Origin: Anaerolinea sp.
GTDB taxonomy: Bacteria; Chloroflexota; Anaerolineae; Anaerolineales; Anaerolineaceae
Length of the DNA stretch: 64,000 nucleotides
Assembly (NCBI GenBank): GCA_029975055.1
Contig: JARKPU010000051.1
Location: forward strand, 303,616-367,615
Reading direction: 5' to 3'
Notes under the pieces: generated by a model
What the model was told of the DNA's origin: nothing
The model's database searches: none
Seen by the model: only the letters and a program-made list of their open reading frames with translations
Shown: one piece after another, positions 7,985-16,156 of the stretch
How positions within the stretch are numbered: position 1 is the stretch's first letter
Layout: each line of letters begins with the position of its first letter
Translations under genes and position numbers: made by a program

Positions 7985-8386
7985 TTGATCAATGACGTAG
8001 TGTTAGAGGGCATTGTAACCCGCGAACCGTGGAAATACACCGATGATCTTTTCTTCCGGTTGGCCACCTACCGTGATACCGATCTTCCCCCTAAACCGCT
8101 GGATGCTGAACGCGATCAGGCGGATTACATCAATGTGCGGGTCAGTGGCGGCGCAAATGGGCTCATGTCCATTCGCCGGGGAATGCGACTGCGCGTGCAT
8201 GGTTTCCTGCAAAGCAGGGATTACCGCGAATCGCTTAACGATTTTCTCGAAAAGGCGCGCAAAGGTGGGAACACGGCCCAAATTAACTTAGGTGAAGTGA
8301 AACCGGAACAGGTCTTGATCGACCGCAACACCGTCGAGATCGTTGCACGGCGTCTCATCGTTCTTGATGCAGGCGATAAGAAATAA
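7985..8386 (+). CDS. SSB-like OB-fold protein (TTG start)
   Basis: A 133-residue protein beginning INDVVLEGIVTREPW and containing DYINVRVSGG and RGMRLRVHGFLQSRDYRE, the strand order of single-stranded-DNA-binding OB folds, but without the acidic DDDIPF tail of classical SSB. The TTG at 7985-7987 is chosen because GGAGG at 7974-7978 lies six bases before it; the frame opens upstream at 7961 without a site. It opens the DNA-metabolism module and probably works with the second SSB and the Rad52-like protein. Confidence 0.72.
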   Translation: MINDVVLEGIVTREPWKYTDDLFFRLATYRDTDLPPKPLDAERDQADYINVRVSGGANGLMSIRRGMRLRVHGFLQSRDYRESLNDFLEKARKGGNTAQINLGEVKPEQVLIDRNTVEIVARRLIVLDAGDKK

Positions 8387-8413
8387 CGCCACAAACCGAA
8401 TAAAGTAAGCACG

Positions 8414-8498
8414 CCGGCCTCCAGGCCGGAAACACCAGGAGGATCACAGGATTCAGGCCATCCCAGGTCGGAGGGTCTTTGAACTGTCGATCCTCCTG
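8414..8498 (+). promoter_or_regulatory. Two hairpins between the SSB-like gene and the small membrane peptide
   Basis: CCGGCCT/AGGCCGG (8414-8429, 2-nt loop) is followed by a 10-bp perfect inverted repeat CAGGAGGATC (8436-8445) / GATCCTCCTG (8489-8498) and TTTT soon after. It may be a terminator or processing element. The remaining 8499-8720 has no other gene signal. Confidence 0.45.
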
Positions 8499-8720
8499 TT
8501 CGTTTTAAGCACCTTAACAAACAGCCCAAAATACCGGGCTCATATCACAGGAGACAAACATATCGCTGCCCAGGTAGGGCAGCGGACCGAAGGGATGGAA
8601 ACATCTTTCGATCTTTTCGGTGCGCTGCTCTGCATATGCAGAGACACTGCCAACCGTAAGTTGGTGCACATACCTCGGTTGAAATCCCATACGTTGAAAC
8701 CCATTTATAAGGAGCCACAC

Positions 8721-8846
8721 ATGATGATCTTGACCTTTCTGATCGCCGGCCTGGCAGGAACGATCCTGATTCATGGCCTGCTCACGCTGCGTTATGCCAT
8801 GAGCGAGGAATGGAAGCTGCGCCAACGCTTGAATCGCTACCTCTAG
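8721..8846 (+). CDS. Small membrane protein, hypothetical
   Basis: A 41-residue peptide: residues 2-24 are one hydrophobic helix (ILTFLIAGLAGTILIHGLL), then a charged tail with EEWKLRQRLNRYL. AAGGAG at 8709-8714 precedes the ATG at 8721 by six bases, so the longer frame from 8595 is not favoured. It lies 9 bp upstream of the SWIM-Rad52 gene. No function recognised. Confidence 0.5.
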   Translation: MMILTFLIAGLAGTILIHGLLTLRYAMSEEWKLRQRLNRYL

Positions 8847-8855
8847 GAGGAAAGT

Positions 8856-10037
8856 ATGGTGTCTACCCCTGCAAACACTGCTTCGGCGCAAGAAGAACGG
8901 ACGGCGCGAGCGCTGGAAGCGCTGCGCACCAATGCTTTCCAGATCGCCTCGGATGGTCAAGATGCCTGGTCCGTGAAAAACGGAGGCAAGAGTCCTTACC
9001 TGGTGAAGCGTGAGGAAGGCAACTGGAGCTGCACCTGCCCGGATTTTACTCAACGAGGCCCGGCGATTCGCTGCAAGCACATAGAAGCGGTTCGCCTGAG
9101 CATCGAAAGTGAATCCGGTGCGACTAATTTATCCGCAAGTCACAAGGAGAAAATCATGAGCAACACATCGGATAATCCATCTGACCGCATCCGCTGGGAG
9201 CTACGCCAGCCGCTCGATATGTCCCGGGTGAAGCGCCGCCAGGCCCCCGGACTTGGCTCTGTCCCATATTTAGAGGGATACGACGTGATCCAGCGCGCGA
9301 ATGAGATCTTCTCGTTTGTCTGGTCCTTCGATCTCCTGAAGGAGCCGATGATCATGCGCTGGCAGAAGACGCAGACCTACTACAGCCAGCAGCACCGGCG
9401 CAAGATGCCCGTTCTGGACGATCAGGGCAGGCCGGTCATGGATGATGTAGGGATGGTGTGGGTTACAGGCAAAGTGACTGCCGAACTGGATGGCAAGACA
9501 GTTAGCCACGCAGACGTTGGGCGCTGTATCTTCTCTGGCGATACCCCGGAGGCGCTCGATATGGCAGTCGCCGGTGCGGCTACAGACTGCTTGAAGCGCT
9601 GCTTCCGCCAATTCGGTGAGCAGTTTGGAAATAGCCTCTACGATAAAGAGGTCGCCCAAACCGCTGGACTCGAAACGACGGGTCACTCGACCGGACAGCC
9701 AGGTGGGAACGGCCATACCTCTGCCCAAGTGGGCGGTAATGGCTCAACTTCTCCATCTCGCAATGCGCCGGCCGCGTCTCGCTCGCCTGCTTCCAACACC
9801 CTTTCTATTGCCGATGCGGGCAAGGTAGTCTTTACCCTCAAGCCGAAATCACGCCCTGAACTGACTGGAAAAACACTGGCTGAACTGCAGTCGCTCGCGC
9901 CCGATATTCTGACCTGGTTGGCAAATGAATATAACGCCACCACGGAAACCCAGGCGATGAAGGATGCAGCTCAGGTTCTTGTCACCTCAAAATCGCGCGA
10001 GTCGAAGATCCTCTCGGAACTCGGCTTCGCTAACTAA
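8856..10037 (+). CDS. SWIM zinc-finger / Rad52-Rad22 fusion protein
   Basis: A 393-residue protein. Residues ~45-80 hold a SWIM-type zinc finger (C59, C61, C73, H75: CxC...CxH). Residues ~105-265 match the Rad52/Rad22 single-strand-annealing fold, with DVIQRANEIFSFVWSFDL, the ISFSGD-like GRCIFSGDTPEALDMAVAGAATDCLKR segment and FGNSLYD. A Gly/Ser/Pro-rich linker (270-310) leads to a helical C-terminal domain. Such annealing proteins support recombination in phages and conjugative elements. AGGAGG precedes the first ATG. A second in-frame ATG at 9156, preceded by AAGGAG, would give Rad52 without the zinc finger. It is followed 27 bp later by ssb. Confidence 0.82.
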   Translation: MVSTPANTASAQEERTARALEALRTNAFQIASDGQDAWSVKNGGKSPYLVKREEGNWSCTCPDFTQRGPAIRCKHIEAVRLSIESESGATNLSASHKEKIMSNTSDNPSDRIRWELRQPLDMSRVKRRQAPGLGSVPYLEGYDVIQRANEIFSFVWSFDLLKEPMIMRWQKTQTYYSQQHRRKMPVLDDQGRPVMDDVGMVWVTGKVTAELDGKTVSHADVGRCIFSGDTPEALDMAVAGAATDCLKRCFRQFGEQFGNSLYDKEVAQTAGLETTGHSTGQPGGNGHTSAQVGGNGSTSPSRNAPAASRSPASNTLSIADAGKVVFTLKPKSRPELTGKTLAELQSLAPDILTWLANEYNATTETQAMKDAAQVLVTSKSRESKILSELGFAN

Positions 10038-10064
10038 AACCACTATTTCACAAAGGAGCAAATC

Positions 10065-10508
10065 ATGTTTCACACCATCATCCTGGTCGGCAATCTCGGA
10101 AATGAACCGACCATGCGCTACACACCCAGTGGTCAGCCGGTGACCACCTTTTCGGTGGCGACCAATCGTCAGCACAATGCCGAAAATGGCGGCGGCCCGG
10201 TGAAAGAAACCACCTGGTTCCGCGTTACGGCCTGGGGTAAGCAGGCGGAGACCTGCAACGAGTTCCTTCACAAGGGGAGCAAGGTACTGATCGAAGGTCG
10301 CCTCACCCCCGACCCAGACACGGGCGGACCGCGCATTTTCAATCGGCAGGATGGGTCGGCCGGCGCTTCATACGAAGTGAATGCGTCCACCGTGCGGTTC
10401 CTGTCGGGTAAGGAGAACGGCGAGGTGGATATGCAGGTGCACGGTTCCACCGTAAGTGGAAGCTACAGTGCCGGGTCGTCTACGCCCGATGATGATATCC
10501 CGTTCTAG
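10065..10508 (+). CDS. ssb: Single-stranded DNA-binding protein
   Basis: A 147-residue SSB: N-terminal OB fold (HTIILVGNLGNEPTMRYTPSGQPVTTFSVATNR, TTWFRVTAWGKQAE, GSKVLIEGRL), a low-complexity linker and the acidic tip DDDIPF that recruits partner enzymes. AAGGAG lies before the ATG. It follows the Rad52-like gene and is probably the element's own SSB, since the chromosomal copy normally sits with rpsF/rpsR, which are not here. Confidence 0.95.
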   Translation: MFHTIILVGNLGNEPTMRYTPSGQPVTTFSVATNRQHNAENGGGPVKETTWFRVTAWGKQAETCNEFLHKGSKVLIEGRLTPDPDTGGPRIFNRQDGSAGASYEVNASTVRFLSGKENGEVDMQVHGSTVSGSYSAGSSTPDDDIPF

Positions 10509-10516
10509 GAGCGCAC

Positions 10517-10723
10517 ATGACCACAGGCCAGATTGCTTCAACGATTGTCACATTGGTAGAAAAACACCTGGGAACCGGTTTCGACCCGGTGACCGACGCT
10601 GTACTGATAGGTGCAGTGGCTGAGTATCTGGAAGAAGAAGTGCTCGGCGCTCAAGTCACCGCAAGCCGCAACCTGCCTACGGTTGCTCTTGACCTTGACG
10701 CTGCCTTCGTCCGGTCCAACTAA
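10517..10723 (+). CDS. Hypothetical protein
   Basis: A 68-residue acidic protein, mostly helical (IASTIVTLVEKHLG, VLIGAVAEYLEEEVLG), starting 8 bp after ssb with GGAGCGCAC before the ATG. No family recognised. Spacing suggests the same transcript as ssb. Confidence 0.55.
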   Translation: MTTGQIASTIVTLVEKHLGTGFDPVTDAVLIGAVAEYLEEEVLGAQVTASRNLPTVALDLDAAFVRSN

Positions 10724-10741
10724 TCCAGATTTCCGCAACAA

Positions 10742-10803
10742 CCCCGGAGGGGGATGCCTTTCCCCTCTGTGGGATAGGTGTCCTCCTCCTCACTAGAGGA
10801 GGG
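10742..10803 (+). ncRNA. Structured leader RNA, copy 1 (two hairpins, second hides the ribosome site)
   Basis: Helix 1: CCCC (10742-10745) faces GGG (10771-10773), enclosing GAGGGG (10747-10752) / CCCCTC (10762-10767). Helix 2: CCTCCTC (10785-10791), ACTA loop, GAGGAGG (10796-10802), whose 3' arm is the ribosome site of the next gene (TTG at 10807). The same order of elements, beginning with ACCCCGGAGGGG, recurs before the methyltransferase-helicase gene at 18657-18738. The shared architecture suggests a cis-regulatory RNA controlling translation. Confidence 0.55.
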
Positions 10804-10806
10804 CTA

Positions 10807-11304
10807 TTGGAGACGATACCGAAAACGATTATGCCCGACCTGGTTACCCCAATCCGCGTTTCCGTCTGGGGCTACGAGTACCTGGTAGATTTTGGCCAGG
10901 CAGTAAAACCTCGTTATCACCGGGTCAATAAGGAGAAACAGTGTTCTTGCGGCGCACCGTCATGTCCATCAGTTGATGCTGTGCGCGAATATTTGCTGGA
11001 GGGAGGGCAGCGTGCCCCTGATCCACTTCCGCCTTGCCCGATATGTGGCGCGAAAGTAATCCGCGAACCTGATTGGGATGGCAAGTATACCCATGAACTG
11101 GGCTGGCGTTGCAGCCAGGGAGGAATCAGGCACTTCCTTCAGCAAAAACTGGAGCGTATTCGCAAGAACTGGATTGAGCATCCATACCTTATCCCTCCGG
11201 CGCCAGGTTATCCTGGTGTTCGCAGAGACGAAATCCTCACGTACGAGGATCTAATCCCTGTTTACCGGAAAGCCGCAGAAGAGGGATACGATCCAACTGC
11301 ATGA
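10807..11304 (+). CDS. Hypothetical protein with cysteine pairs
   Basis: A 165-residue protein. CSCGAPSCPS and later CPICGAKV with a downstream cysteine suggest one or two zinc-binding modules; the first part (RVSVWGYEYLVDFGQAVKPRYHRV) is reminiscent of a SWIM-like region. The TTG start at 10807 lies four bases after GGAGGG within the leader hairpin; an ATG at 10831 is the alternative. It ends in a strong terminator. Function unknown. Confidence 0.6.
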   Translation: METIPKTIMPDLVTPIRVSVWGYEYLVDFGQAVKPRYHRVNKEKQCSCGAPSCPSVDAVREYLLEGGQRAPDPLPPCPICGAKVIREPDWDGKYTHELGWRCSQGGIRHFLQQKLERIRKNWIEHPYLIPPAPGYPGVRRDEILTYEDLIPVYRKAAEEGYDPTA

Positions 11305-11321
11305 AAGATTTACGATATTAC

Positions 11322-11369
11322 CCCGAAGGGGACGGAACATCTCCTTCGGGAGGGATCCGTCCCTTTTTT
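11322..11369 (+). terminator. Terminator with an alternative pairing arm (attenuator-like)
   Basis: GGGACGG (11329-11335) pairs with CCGTCCC (11357-11363), with an inner CTCC-TTCG-GGAG tetraloop hairpin, then six T. An upstream arm CCCGAAGG (11322-11329) is perfectly complementary to CCTTCGGG (11343-11350) inside the terminator, so the two structures exclude each other. Confidence 0.7.
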
Positions 11370-11383
11370 CATAGGCGGACCCA

Positions 11384-12091
11384 ATGGACGAATTGTTCCC
11401 AACACAGACAAATTTCCCCTACCTGCAACCAAAAGTGAAACTGCTACCCCTCAAAGAGCAGCCTGCCTACCGGGTCTCGGTCAACGCTGAAACATGCAAT
11501 CTGGCCGAACTGCTGGCGGTGATTATCGGCGGTAAGGAACAGATCGAAACGGCTGAGCGGCTGCTTGCTCGCTTTGGCTCTGTCCAGAAGCTTGCCCAAG
11601 CGCACGTCAACGAGATTGCATGCCTCAAAGGGGTTGGGTCAACGACAGCCCTGAGACTGAAGGCTGCGCTTGCGCTTGGCCGGAAGTTGCTGGAACCCCA
11701 GGAAGAACGGCCTGAAATCAGCTCCCCTGCGAAAGCGGCGGCGATCTTGATGCCCCGACTGGCTCACCTACAGCAAGAATACCTGGTGACCCTTTTGCTA
11801 GACACGCGGAACCGAGTTATCGAGGTGGTTGAGGTGTACCGCGGCTCGCTGAACTGCTCATCGGTGCGGATCGGCGAGATCTATAAGGCGGCGATACAGC
11901 AGAGCGCTGCCGGTATTGTGATCAGCCATAATCACCCGTCTGGTGACCCAACGCCTAGTCCCGAGGACGTCGCGGTGACGCGGGCCATTGTTCAGGCAGG
12001 TAAGCTGATGGATATCAATTGCCTGGATCACCTGATCATAGGTCAGGGTCGATGGATATCACTCAAGGAAAGCGGGTTAGGGTTCAACTAA
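11384..12091 (+). CDS. radC: RadC-family JAB-domain protein
   Basis: A 235-residue RadC protein: helix-hairpin-helix region at ~65-100 (LKGVGSTTALRLKAALALG) and the JAMM metal site HNHPSGD at 182-188 with D195. RadC proteins are common on phages, plasmids and genomic islands; the exact role is unresolved. The ribosome site before 11384 is weak (GGCGGACCC). It starts 15 bp after the upstream terminator, so it may need read-through or a promoter inside the leader. Confidence 0.9.
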   Translation: MDELFPTQTNFPYLQPKVKLLPLKEQPAYRVSVNAETCNLAELLAVIIGGKEQIETAERLLARFGSVQKLAQAHVNEIACLKGVGSTTALRLKAALALGRKLLEPQEERPEISSPAKAAAILMPRLAHLQQEYLVTLLLDTRNRVIEVVEVYRGSLNCSSVRIGEIYKAAIQQSAAGIVISHNHPSGDPTPSPEDVAVTRAIVQAGKLMDINCLDHLIIGQGRWISLKESGLGFN

Positions 12092-12104
12092 CAAGGAGAT
12101 GCAC

Positions 12105-12521
12105 ATGGAAACGGAAAGCCATAAAACACAGCTCGAAAACGATCCTACCTATCAGCTTCTGCTGGAGCGCATCCGGCTGATTGGTCTGTTGCCGGATGCG
12201 CCGGCATTTCAAATTACGTGGGGACAACTCGCAGAACGTCTTGCATTGTTCCTGTCGCAAAATGGTCAGCCTGTTCAGGAAATTTCTGATGATCGCCTGG
12301 CCGACTGCCTGCGCAAATCAGCTGATTCGTTGGTTGACCAGGAGCGCCTACCATGGTTATGGATGGTTGAAATGAGCATCGAGAACGCGCTGTTCCCGGC
12401 TCCTGATCCTGAGAGCGACGACGAAGGCCCATTGACCGAAGAGTACGAAAACTGGTCGCGGATCGAAGACGGCTGGCTCGATTCTGCCTTCGAAGATCGC
12501 TTTGAATTGGGCTACTACTAA
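12105..12521 (+). CDS. Hypothetical acidic protein
   Basis: A 138-residue, strongly acidic protein, helical in the first two thirds (LLLERIRLIGLLPDAPAFQI, WGQLAERLALFLS), with an Asp/Glu-rich C-terminus. ATG at 12105 is preferred to 12099 because AAGGAG at 12093-12098 directly abuts the earlier one. No family recognised; its position suggests the same transcript as radC. Confidence 0.55.
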   Translation: METESHKTQLENDPTYQLLLERIRLIGLLPDAPAFQITWGQLAERLALFLSQNGQPVQEISDDRLADCLRKSADSLVDQERLPWLWMVEMSIENALFPAPDPESDDEGPLTEEYENWSRIEDGWLDSAFEDRFELGYY

Positions 12522-12532
12522 AACCACATCAC

Positions 12533-12562
12533 TGGGCGGCTGGTTCCCCTGCCAGCCGCCCA
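12533..12562 (+). terminator. Strong GC hairpin
   Basis: Perfect 11-bp arms TGGGCGGCTGG / CCAGCCGCCCA around an 8-nt loop, between two hypothetical genes. No T-run follows, so it may instead be an mRNA-stabilising or processing hairpin. Confidence 0.5.
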
Positions 12563-12584
12563 CCCTTAACCTGGAGGAACACAG

Positions 12585-13121
12585 ATGGATACAAACATGG
12601 AAAACTTGATCCCACTGGCGATCCCTGTCCCACCCGATCCGTTGCTAGAGCAGGCGGTGGGATATACCCGCAAAGCCCGGTTCTTTGCCACCTGGTGGCA
12701 GCCTGAAGGGGACGAAGCCATGGTGAGCGATGGGATCGTAACGGCTACTGGTCAGTGGATGGGATACCTGGCCTACGTCGAGCATTCTCGCGTATACCCG
12801 GGTTTGATGACCTATGAACTGGGTGCGTCGGATTGCCCGGCTGAATTCTGGCTGGTAATCGACCGCAAGGAGCGGAAGGCGTTCGTCGCCCGGCCATGGG
12901 AAGCACAGAAATTCCTGGCCAGCCAGTGGCCGGAGACGCCGATATCTCTGAAGCCGGAGCAGATGGATGAATTGATGGAGGCGCTGGATCACTGGCTGTC
13001 TGAAGACCGCAACGCGACGGTTGGTGATGTGCTGGAATGGATGGAAGCCAACCAGAAAGCGGTTGAAGCCCTAAAAGACTGGCTGAAAGAACCAGAAATG
13101 ACTACGAGGAGCATACCATGA
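12585..13121 (+). CDS. Hypothetical protein upstream of the beta clamp
   Basis: A 178-residue protein with WMGYLAYVEHSRVYPGL and AEFWLVIDRKERKAFVARPWEAQKFL in the middle and an acidic helical C-terminus (LDHWLSEDRNATVGDVLEWMEANQKAVEALKDWL). CTGGAGG precedes the ATG. The stop overlaps the start of the beta-clamp gene by 4 nt, so the two are coupled. No family recognised; a clamp-associated role is a guess from position only. Confidence 0.6.
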   Translation: MDTNMENLIPLAIPVPPDPLLEQAVGYTRKARFFATWWQPEGDEAMVSDGIVTATGQWMGYLAYVEHSRVYPGLMTYELGASDCPAEFWLVIDRKERKAFVARPWEAQKFLASQWPETPISLKPEQMDELMEALDHWLSEDRNATVGDVLEWMEANQKAVEALKDWLKEPEMTTRSIP

Positions 13122-14257
13122 CGAACCTGACAATTGAAAAAGCATCCCTGGCGCAGGCGCTGGGAGTCGTAACCCGTGCTGTCTCGTCGCGCCCAACGCT
13201 GCCGGCGCTCAGCACAGTGCTGTTGAAAAGCGAAGATGGTCGCTTGCGCCTTTCGGCCACCAACCTTGAAATTGGCCTGTCCTGTTGGTTGGACGCTCAC
13301 CTGGACGGCGATCTGGCGATTGCTCTGCCGGCCCGCACGTTCAATGACATGGTCAGTGCCCTGGAAGGTGGCAGCAACGTTCACATCCATGCTAACGGTG
13401 AATGCAGAGCAACAGTGAAAAGCGGCGGCTCGAAAACGGTGCTCAACGGGATTGGAGCGAATGAGTTCCCACCCCTGCCAGAAGTCTTTGGCAATGAAGC
13501 ACTGGCGCTTACCCTGGTATCGTCTGCGATGAAAGATGCCATCCGCCAGGTCGCTTTTGCGGCTTCCACCGATGATGGGCGACCGATTTTGCAGGGTGTG
13601 CAGGTCGATCTGGAGCAGGACAACATGCGGCTGGCAGCCACGGATGGCTTTCGCCTGGCGGTTCGAACGCTGCAACTGCCTACGCCTGTTACGAAATCCA
13701 TTCGGTTCACCATTCCGGCGGCTGCGCTTAAAGAATTGGCGCGGATCTTGCCGGATAGCAGTGAATCCTTCCGGCTGTACAGCTTGAAAAACCGCAGCCA
13801 ACTGGCATTCCGCACGGGCGATACGGAGTTGGTCGCACAGCAGTTGGAAGGTAACTTCCCCGACTACAAAGTAATCATCCCAAAATGCACGAAGCTGAAG
13901 GTGATTGTGGGGACGCAGGATATGCTCAAAGCCTGCAAGCAGGTGGAGATCATCGCCCGTGAGGGCGGCCACGTTGCCAAACTAACCTTTACGCCAACGG
14001 CTGATGGAAAAGGCAGCCTGACCGTTTCTGCGCAGTCCGAAGAGACCGGGTCGAGTGAGATCGAAGTCCCGCTGCGGAAGCTGGAGGGTCCTGCACTAAG
14101 CATCGTCTTCAACGTCCGTTTTCTGAAAGACGTGCTGGAGGGGGTTAAGTCAAAGGAAGTATCTTTCGAAGCGAATGCGAGCAATACGCCAGCGGTGATC
14201 AGGCCGCACAGCGAGGAGGATTACCTGTACGTAGTGATGCCGATGCATCAAAGCTGA
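13118..14257 (+). CDS. dnaN: DNA polymerase III beta subunit (sliding clamp), element-encoded
   Basis: A 379-residue full-length beta clamp with three repeats. Signatures include LPALSTVLLKSEDGRLRLSATNLEIGLSCWL, RPILQGVQVDLEQDNMRLAATDGFRLAVR and the C-terminal YLYVVMPM. The clamp tethers replicative and repair polymerases to DNA. It is not beside dnaA, gyrB or recF but in an SSB/Rad52/RadC module, so it is most likely an accessory clamp carried by the mobile element. It ends in a hairpin 4 bp downstream. Confidence 0.93.
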   Translation: MTNLTIEKASLAQALGVVTRAVSSRPTLPALSTVLLKSEDGRLRLSATNLEIGLSCWLDAHLDGDLAIALPARTFNDMVSALEGGSNVHIHANGECRATVKSGGSKTVLNGIGANEFPPLPEVFGNEALALTLVSSAMKDAIRQVAFAASTDDGRPILQGVQVDLEQDNMRLAATDGFRLAVRTLQLPTPVTKSIRFTIPAAALKELARILPDSSESFRLYSLKNRSQLAFRTGDTELVAQQLEGNFPDYKVIIPKCTKLKVIVGTQDMLKACKQVEIIAREGGHVAKLTFTPTADGKGSLTVSAQSEETGSSEIEVPLRKLEGPALSIVFNVRFLKDVLEGVKSKEVSFEANASNTPAVIRPHSEEDYLYVVMPMHQS

Positions 14258-14260
14258 TAT

Positions 14261-14283
14261 ATGGGGGGCACATCGCCCCCCAT
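14261..14283 (+). terminator. Hairpin after the beta-clamp gene
   Basis: Perfect 9-bp arms ATGGGGGGC / GCCCCCCAT around ACATC, immediately after the stop. There is no T-run, so termination strength is uncertain. The following 150 bp to 14441 holds no convincing gene. Confidence 0.5.
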
Positions 14284-14441
14284 TATCACGGTAATGCACC
14301 TCTGGTACCTGATTCTCATCCACCTTCCCCATGCGTCCATTATACTGGCGCAACGCATCGGCGCTTTCGATTCCTGATTTCTCGTCAGCGTTCTCGTCCA
14401 AAATCAACAGGCTGTCTTTGGCCAGTTCCAAGCGTTTGATC

Positions 14442-15977
14442 TTACTCAGTATCGCCTGACCTCTTTTCGAGATTATTAGTCGTGAGCGAGAGGCAACTAG
14501 CTGTTTTTGCGATCAAGAATATCAAAGTGGCAGAAATGGTGGCATTACATTCTTCGGTAGTAATTAATCCATGTGCGACCTTGTTTCTTACGTTGAAACG
14601 ACACCGGCTTTCAACAAGGAATATCCGGGCAAACCAGAATAGGCCCTCAGACAAAAGATCTTTTACATCAGTCTTACTTGGACCTAATAAACTCGGTAGC
14701 GGAGAAATTTCTTGCCTTTTCTGGTCATCAAGTCGAATAGTCGCAATGCCATTTAGGTCAGCCACCTGTACAATGAGCGATTCAAGTTGAGGCGTGAGAA
14801 TGTGAATCGATGAAATGTAGTCGCCCGCAAAGTGCCGTTGAACACCGTGTCTAATCAATGACCAGTTAAATTGTGGCATGGAGCGTTGCAGGTACGAGAT
14901 AATCTCAAGCTCTCCGAGTTGATCCTGCTTCTCAAGTGTGATCCATATTTCCCCAATTGCGTGAACTAATTCAATGACATGCTGTTCTAGGAAGCGAAGC
15001 CCCTCCTCTGGTTCCTCCCACCCACGAAAGTTGTCATGGCTATCCCGGCGTGAACTTTGGATGTAAGAGACGAGACCATCGTTTGCAAACCGGGCTTTCC
15101 TCCGTTCTACCTCGTGAATATCAACAACAAGGCGGCTGTCGCTCAATAGCCGATAGAGCTTGGTATCGTTGGCATCTGTTGGAGCAGAGTGATATGCAAT
15201 CAGTTCATCTATAGGCGGGAGGAATCGCTGTGCATGTTGTCGTTGAAGGCCACGCATAAGAATTTTCTCTAGTTCAGTTTTAATGCTGGCGGCATTGGGC
15301 AATCCGGGACCCAATTGGATCCTCGCAGTATGTGCCATTTGCAGCAATTCACCCGATCGCTCGGAATCGCCCAGCCTGTCCCTTGCCAAGACAGCGGCTT
15401 CTTCCAGCCAGGCTACGGCCAAGTCAGGATTGCTTTCCGAGATAATAGATGCTCCATGAACCAGAGTATTAATAATTGCCAAATCTAGTTGACGTCGCTC
15501 GGAATCATCTACTGCTAGTTTTCGCAGAACATCGAATGCACTACGGCAGATCCAATGATCCATTTCGTTTCGAATTGGCAACTTCCGGCTTCCTTGCTCC
15601 AAGACGCGGCGCAGTCGTGATCGATCTGAATCAGTATCGACTCGAAGAGGTTCGACGCTACCACCTGTATCAGTAGTCACTACCTGGATCGCGAATACAG
15701 GATGCCAATTTAGTGCCCGTTCCGCTAAATCAAGCCGTTCACCAATCACCCGTGAAGCTACCGCAATCTTGTTGAACCTGCGCAGCGTTGCTATCAGCGA
15801 GTCTGATAAGTTTCTATATGTGTGCAACTCCGCAAAAGTTACACTGGAACCCATGCCAGCAATGCTCGTAAGAATCGCCTGATGAAAATCGGATAGGTAC
15901 TTCTCCAGCTTGTCTGCATATGCCATCATGTCAGAGTAATTTGAGGTATCTTGGGGAGGTAAAGGATAGTCCGACAT
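14442..15977 (-). CDS. DUF4209-like protein with a HEPN-type Rx4H motif
   Basis: A 511-residue, mostly helical protein. Near its end lies RFNVRNKVAHGLI: RNKVAH at 464-469 matches the RxxxxH motif of HEPN RNases and the R-N...H-G block of DUF4209. The middle part (residues ~150-300) looks like repeated helices. It faces the opposite way to the flanking module genes, as an inserted cassette would. HEPN proteins often act as RNA-cleaving effectors in defence or toxin systems; whether this one is active is not shown by the sequence. Confidence 0.55.
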   Translation of the reverse strand: MSDYPLPPQDTSNYSDMMAYADKLEKYLSDFHQAILTSIAGMGSSVTFAELHTYRNLSDSLIATLRRFNKIAVASRVIGERLDLAERALNWHPVFAIQVVTTDTGGSVEPLRVDTDSDRSRLRRVLEQGSRKLPIRNEMDHWICRSAFDVLRKLAVDDSERRQLDLAIINTLVHGASIISESNPDLAVAWLEEAAVLARDRLGDSERSGELLQMAHTARIQLGPGLPNAASIKTELEKILMRGLQRQHAQRFLPPIDELIAYHSAPTDANDTKLYRLLSDSRLVVDIHEVERRKARFANDGLVSYIQSSRRDSHDNFRGWEEPEEGLRFLEQHVIELVHAIGEIWITLEKQDQLGELEIISYLQRSMPQFNWSLIRHGVQRHFAGDYISSIHILTPQLESLIVQVADLNGIATIRLDDQKRQEISPLPSLLGPSKTDVKDLLSEGLFWFARIFLVESRCRFNVRNKVAHGLITTEECNATISATLIFLIAKTASCLSLTTNNLEKRSGDTE

Positions 15978-16156
15978 CGATTAATCCCTTAAAAATAAAT
16001 TGAGCCACCTATCGGTTTAGCAAGCCCGTGAGCGTTTTTGCATTAAACATCATGGACCCAGGCTAACCTGATTCTTGGCGCCTCGTTTGCCCGATCGTAA
16101 CTCGTCCCCTGCAGCGGATGTTAGACGTTGATCCATTAATCATGGATATGCTGATC

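Noticed and set aside
14284..14441. Minus-strand frame with a protein-like stretch (LAKDSLLILDENADEKSG) downstream of the DUF4209-like gene
   Set aside because: The sequence looks coding, but it lacks a start with a ribosome site and runs into the beta-clamp terminator and gene. It may be the stub of a gene cut by insertion; I could not support a feature.
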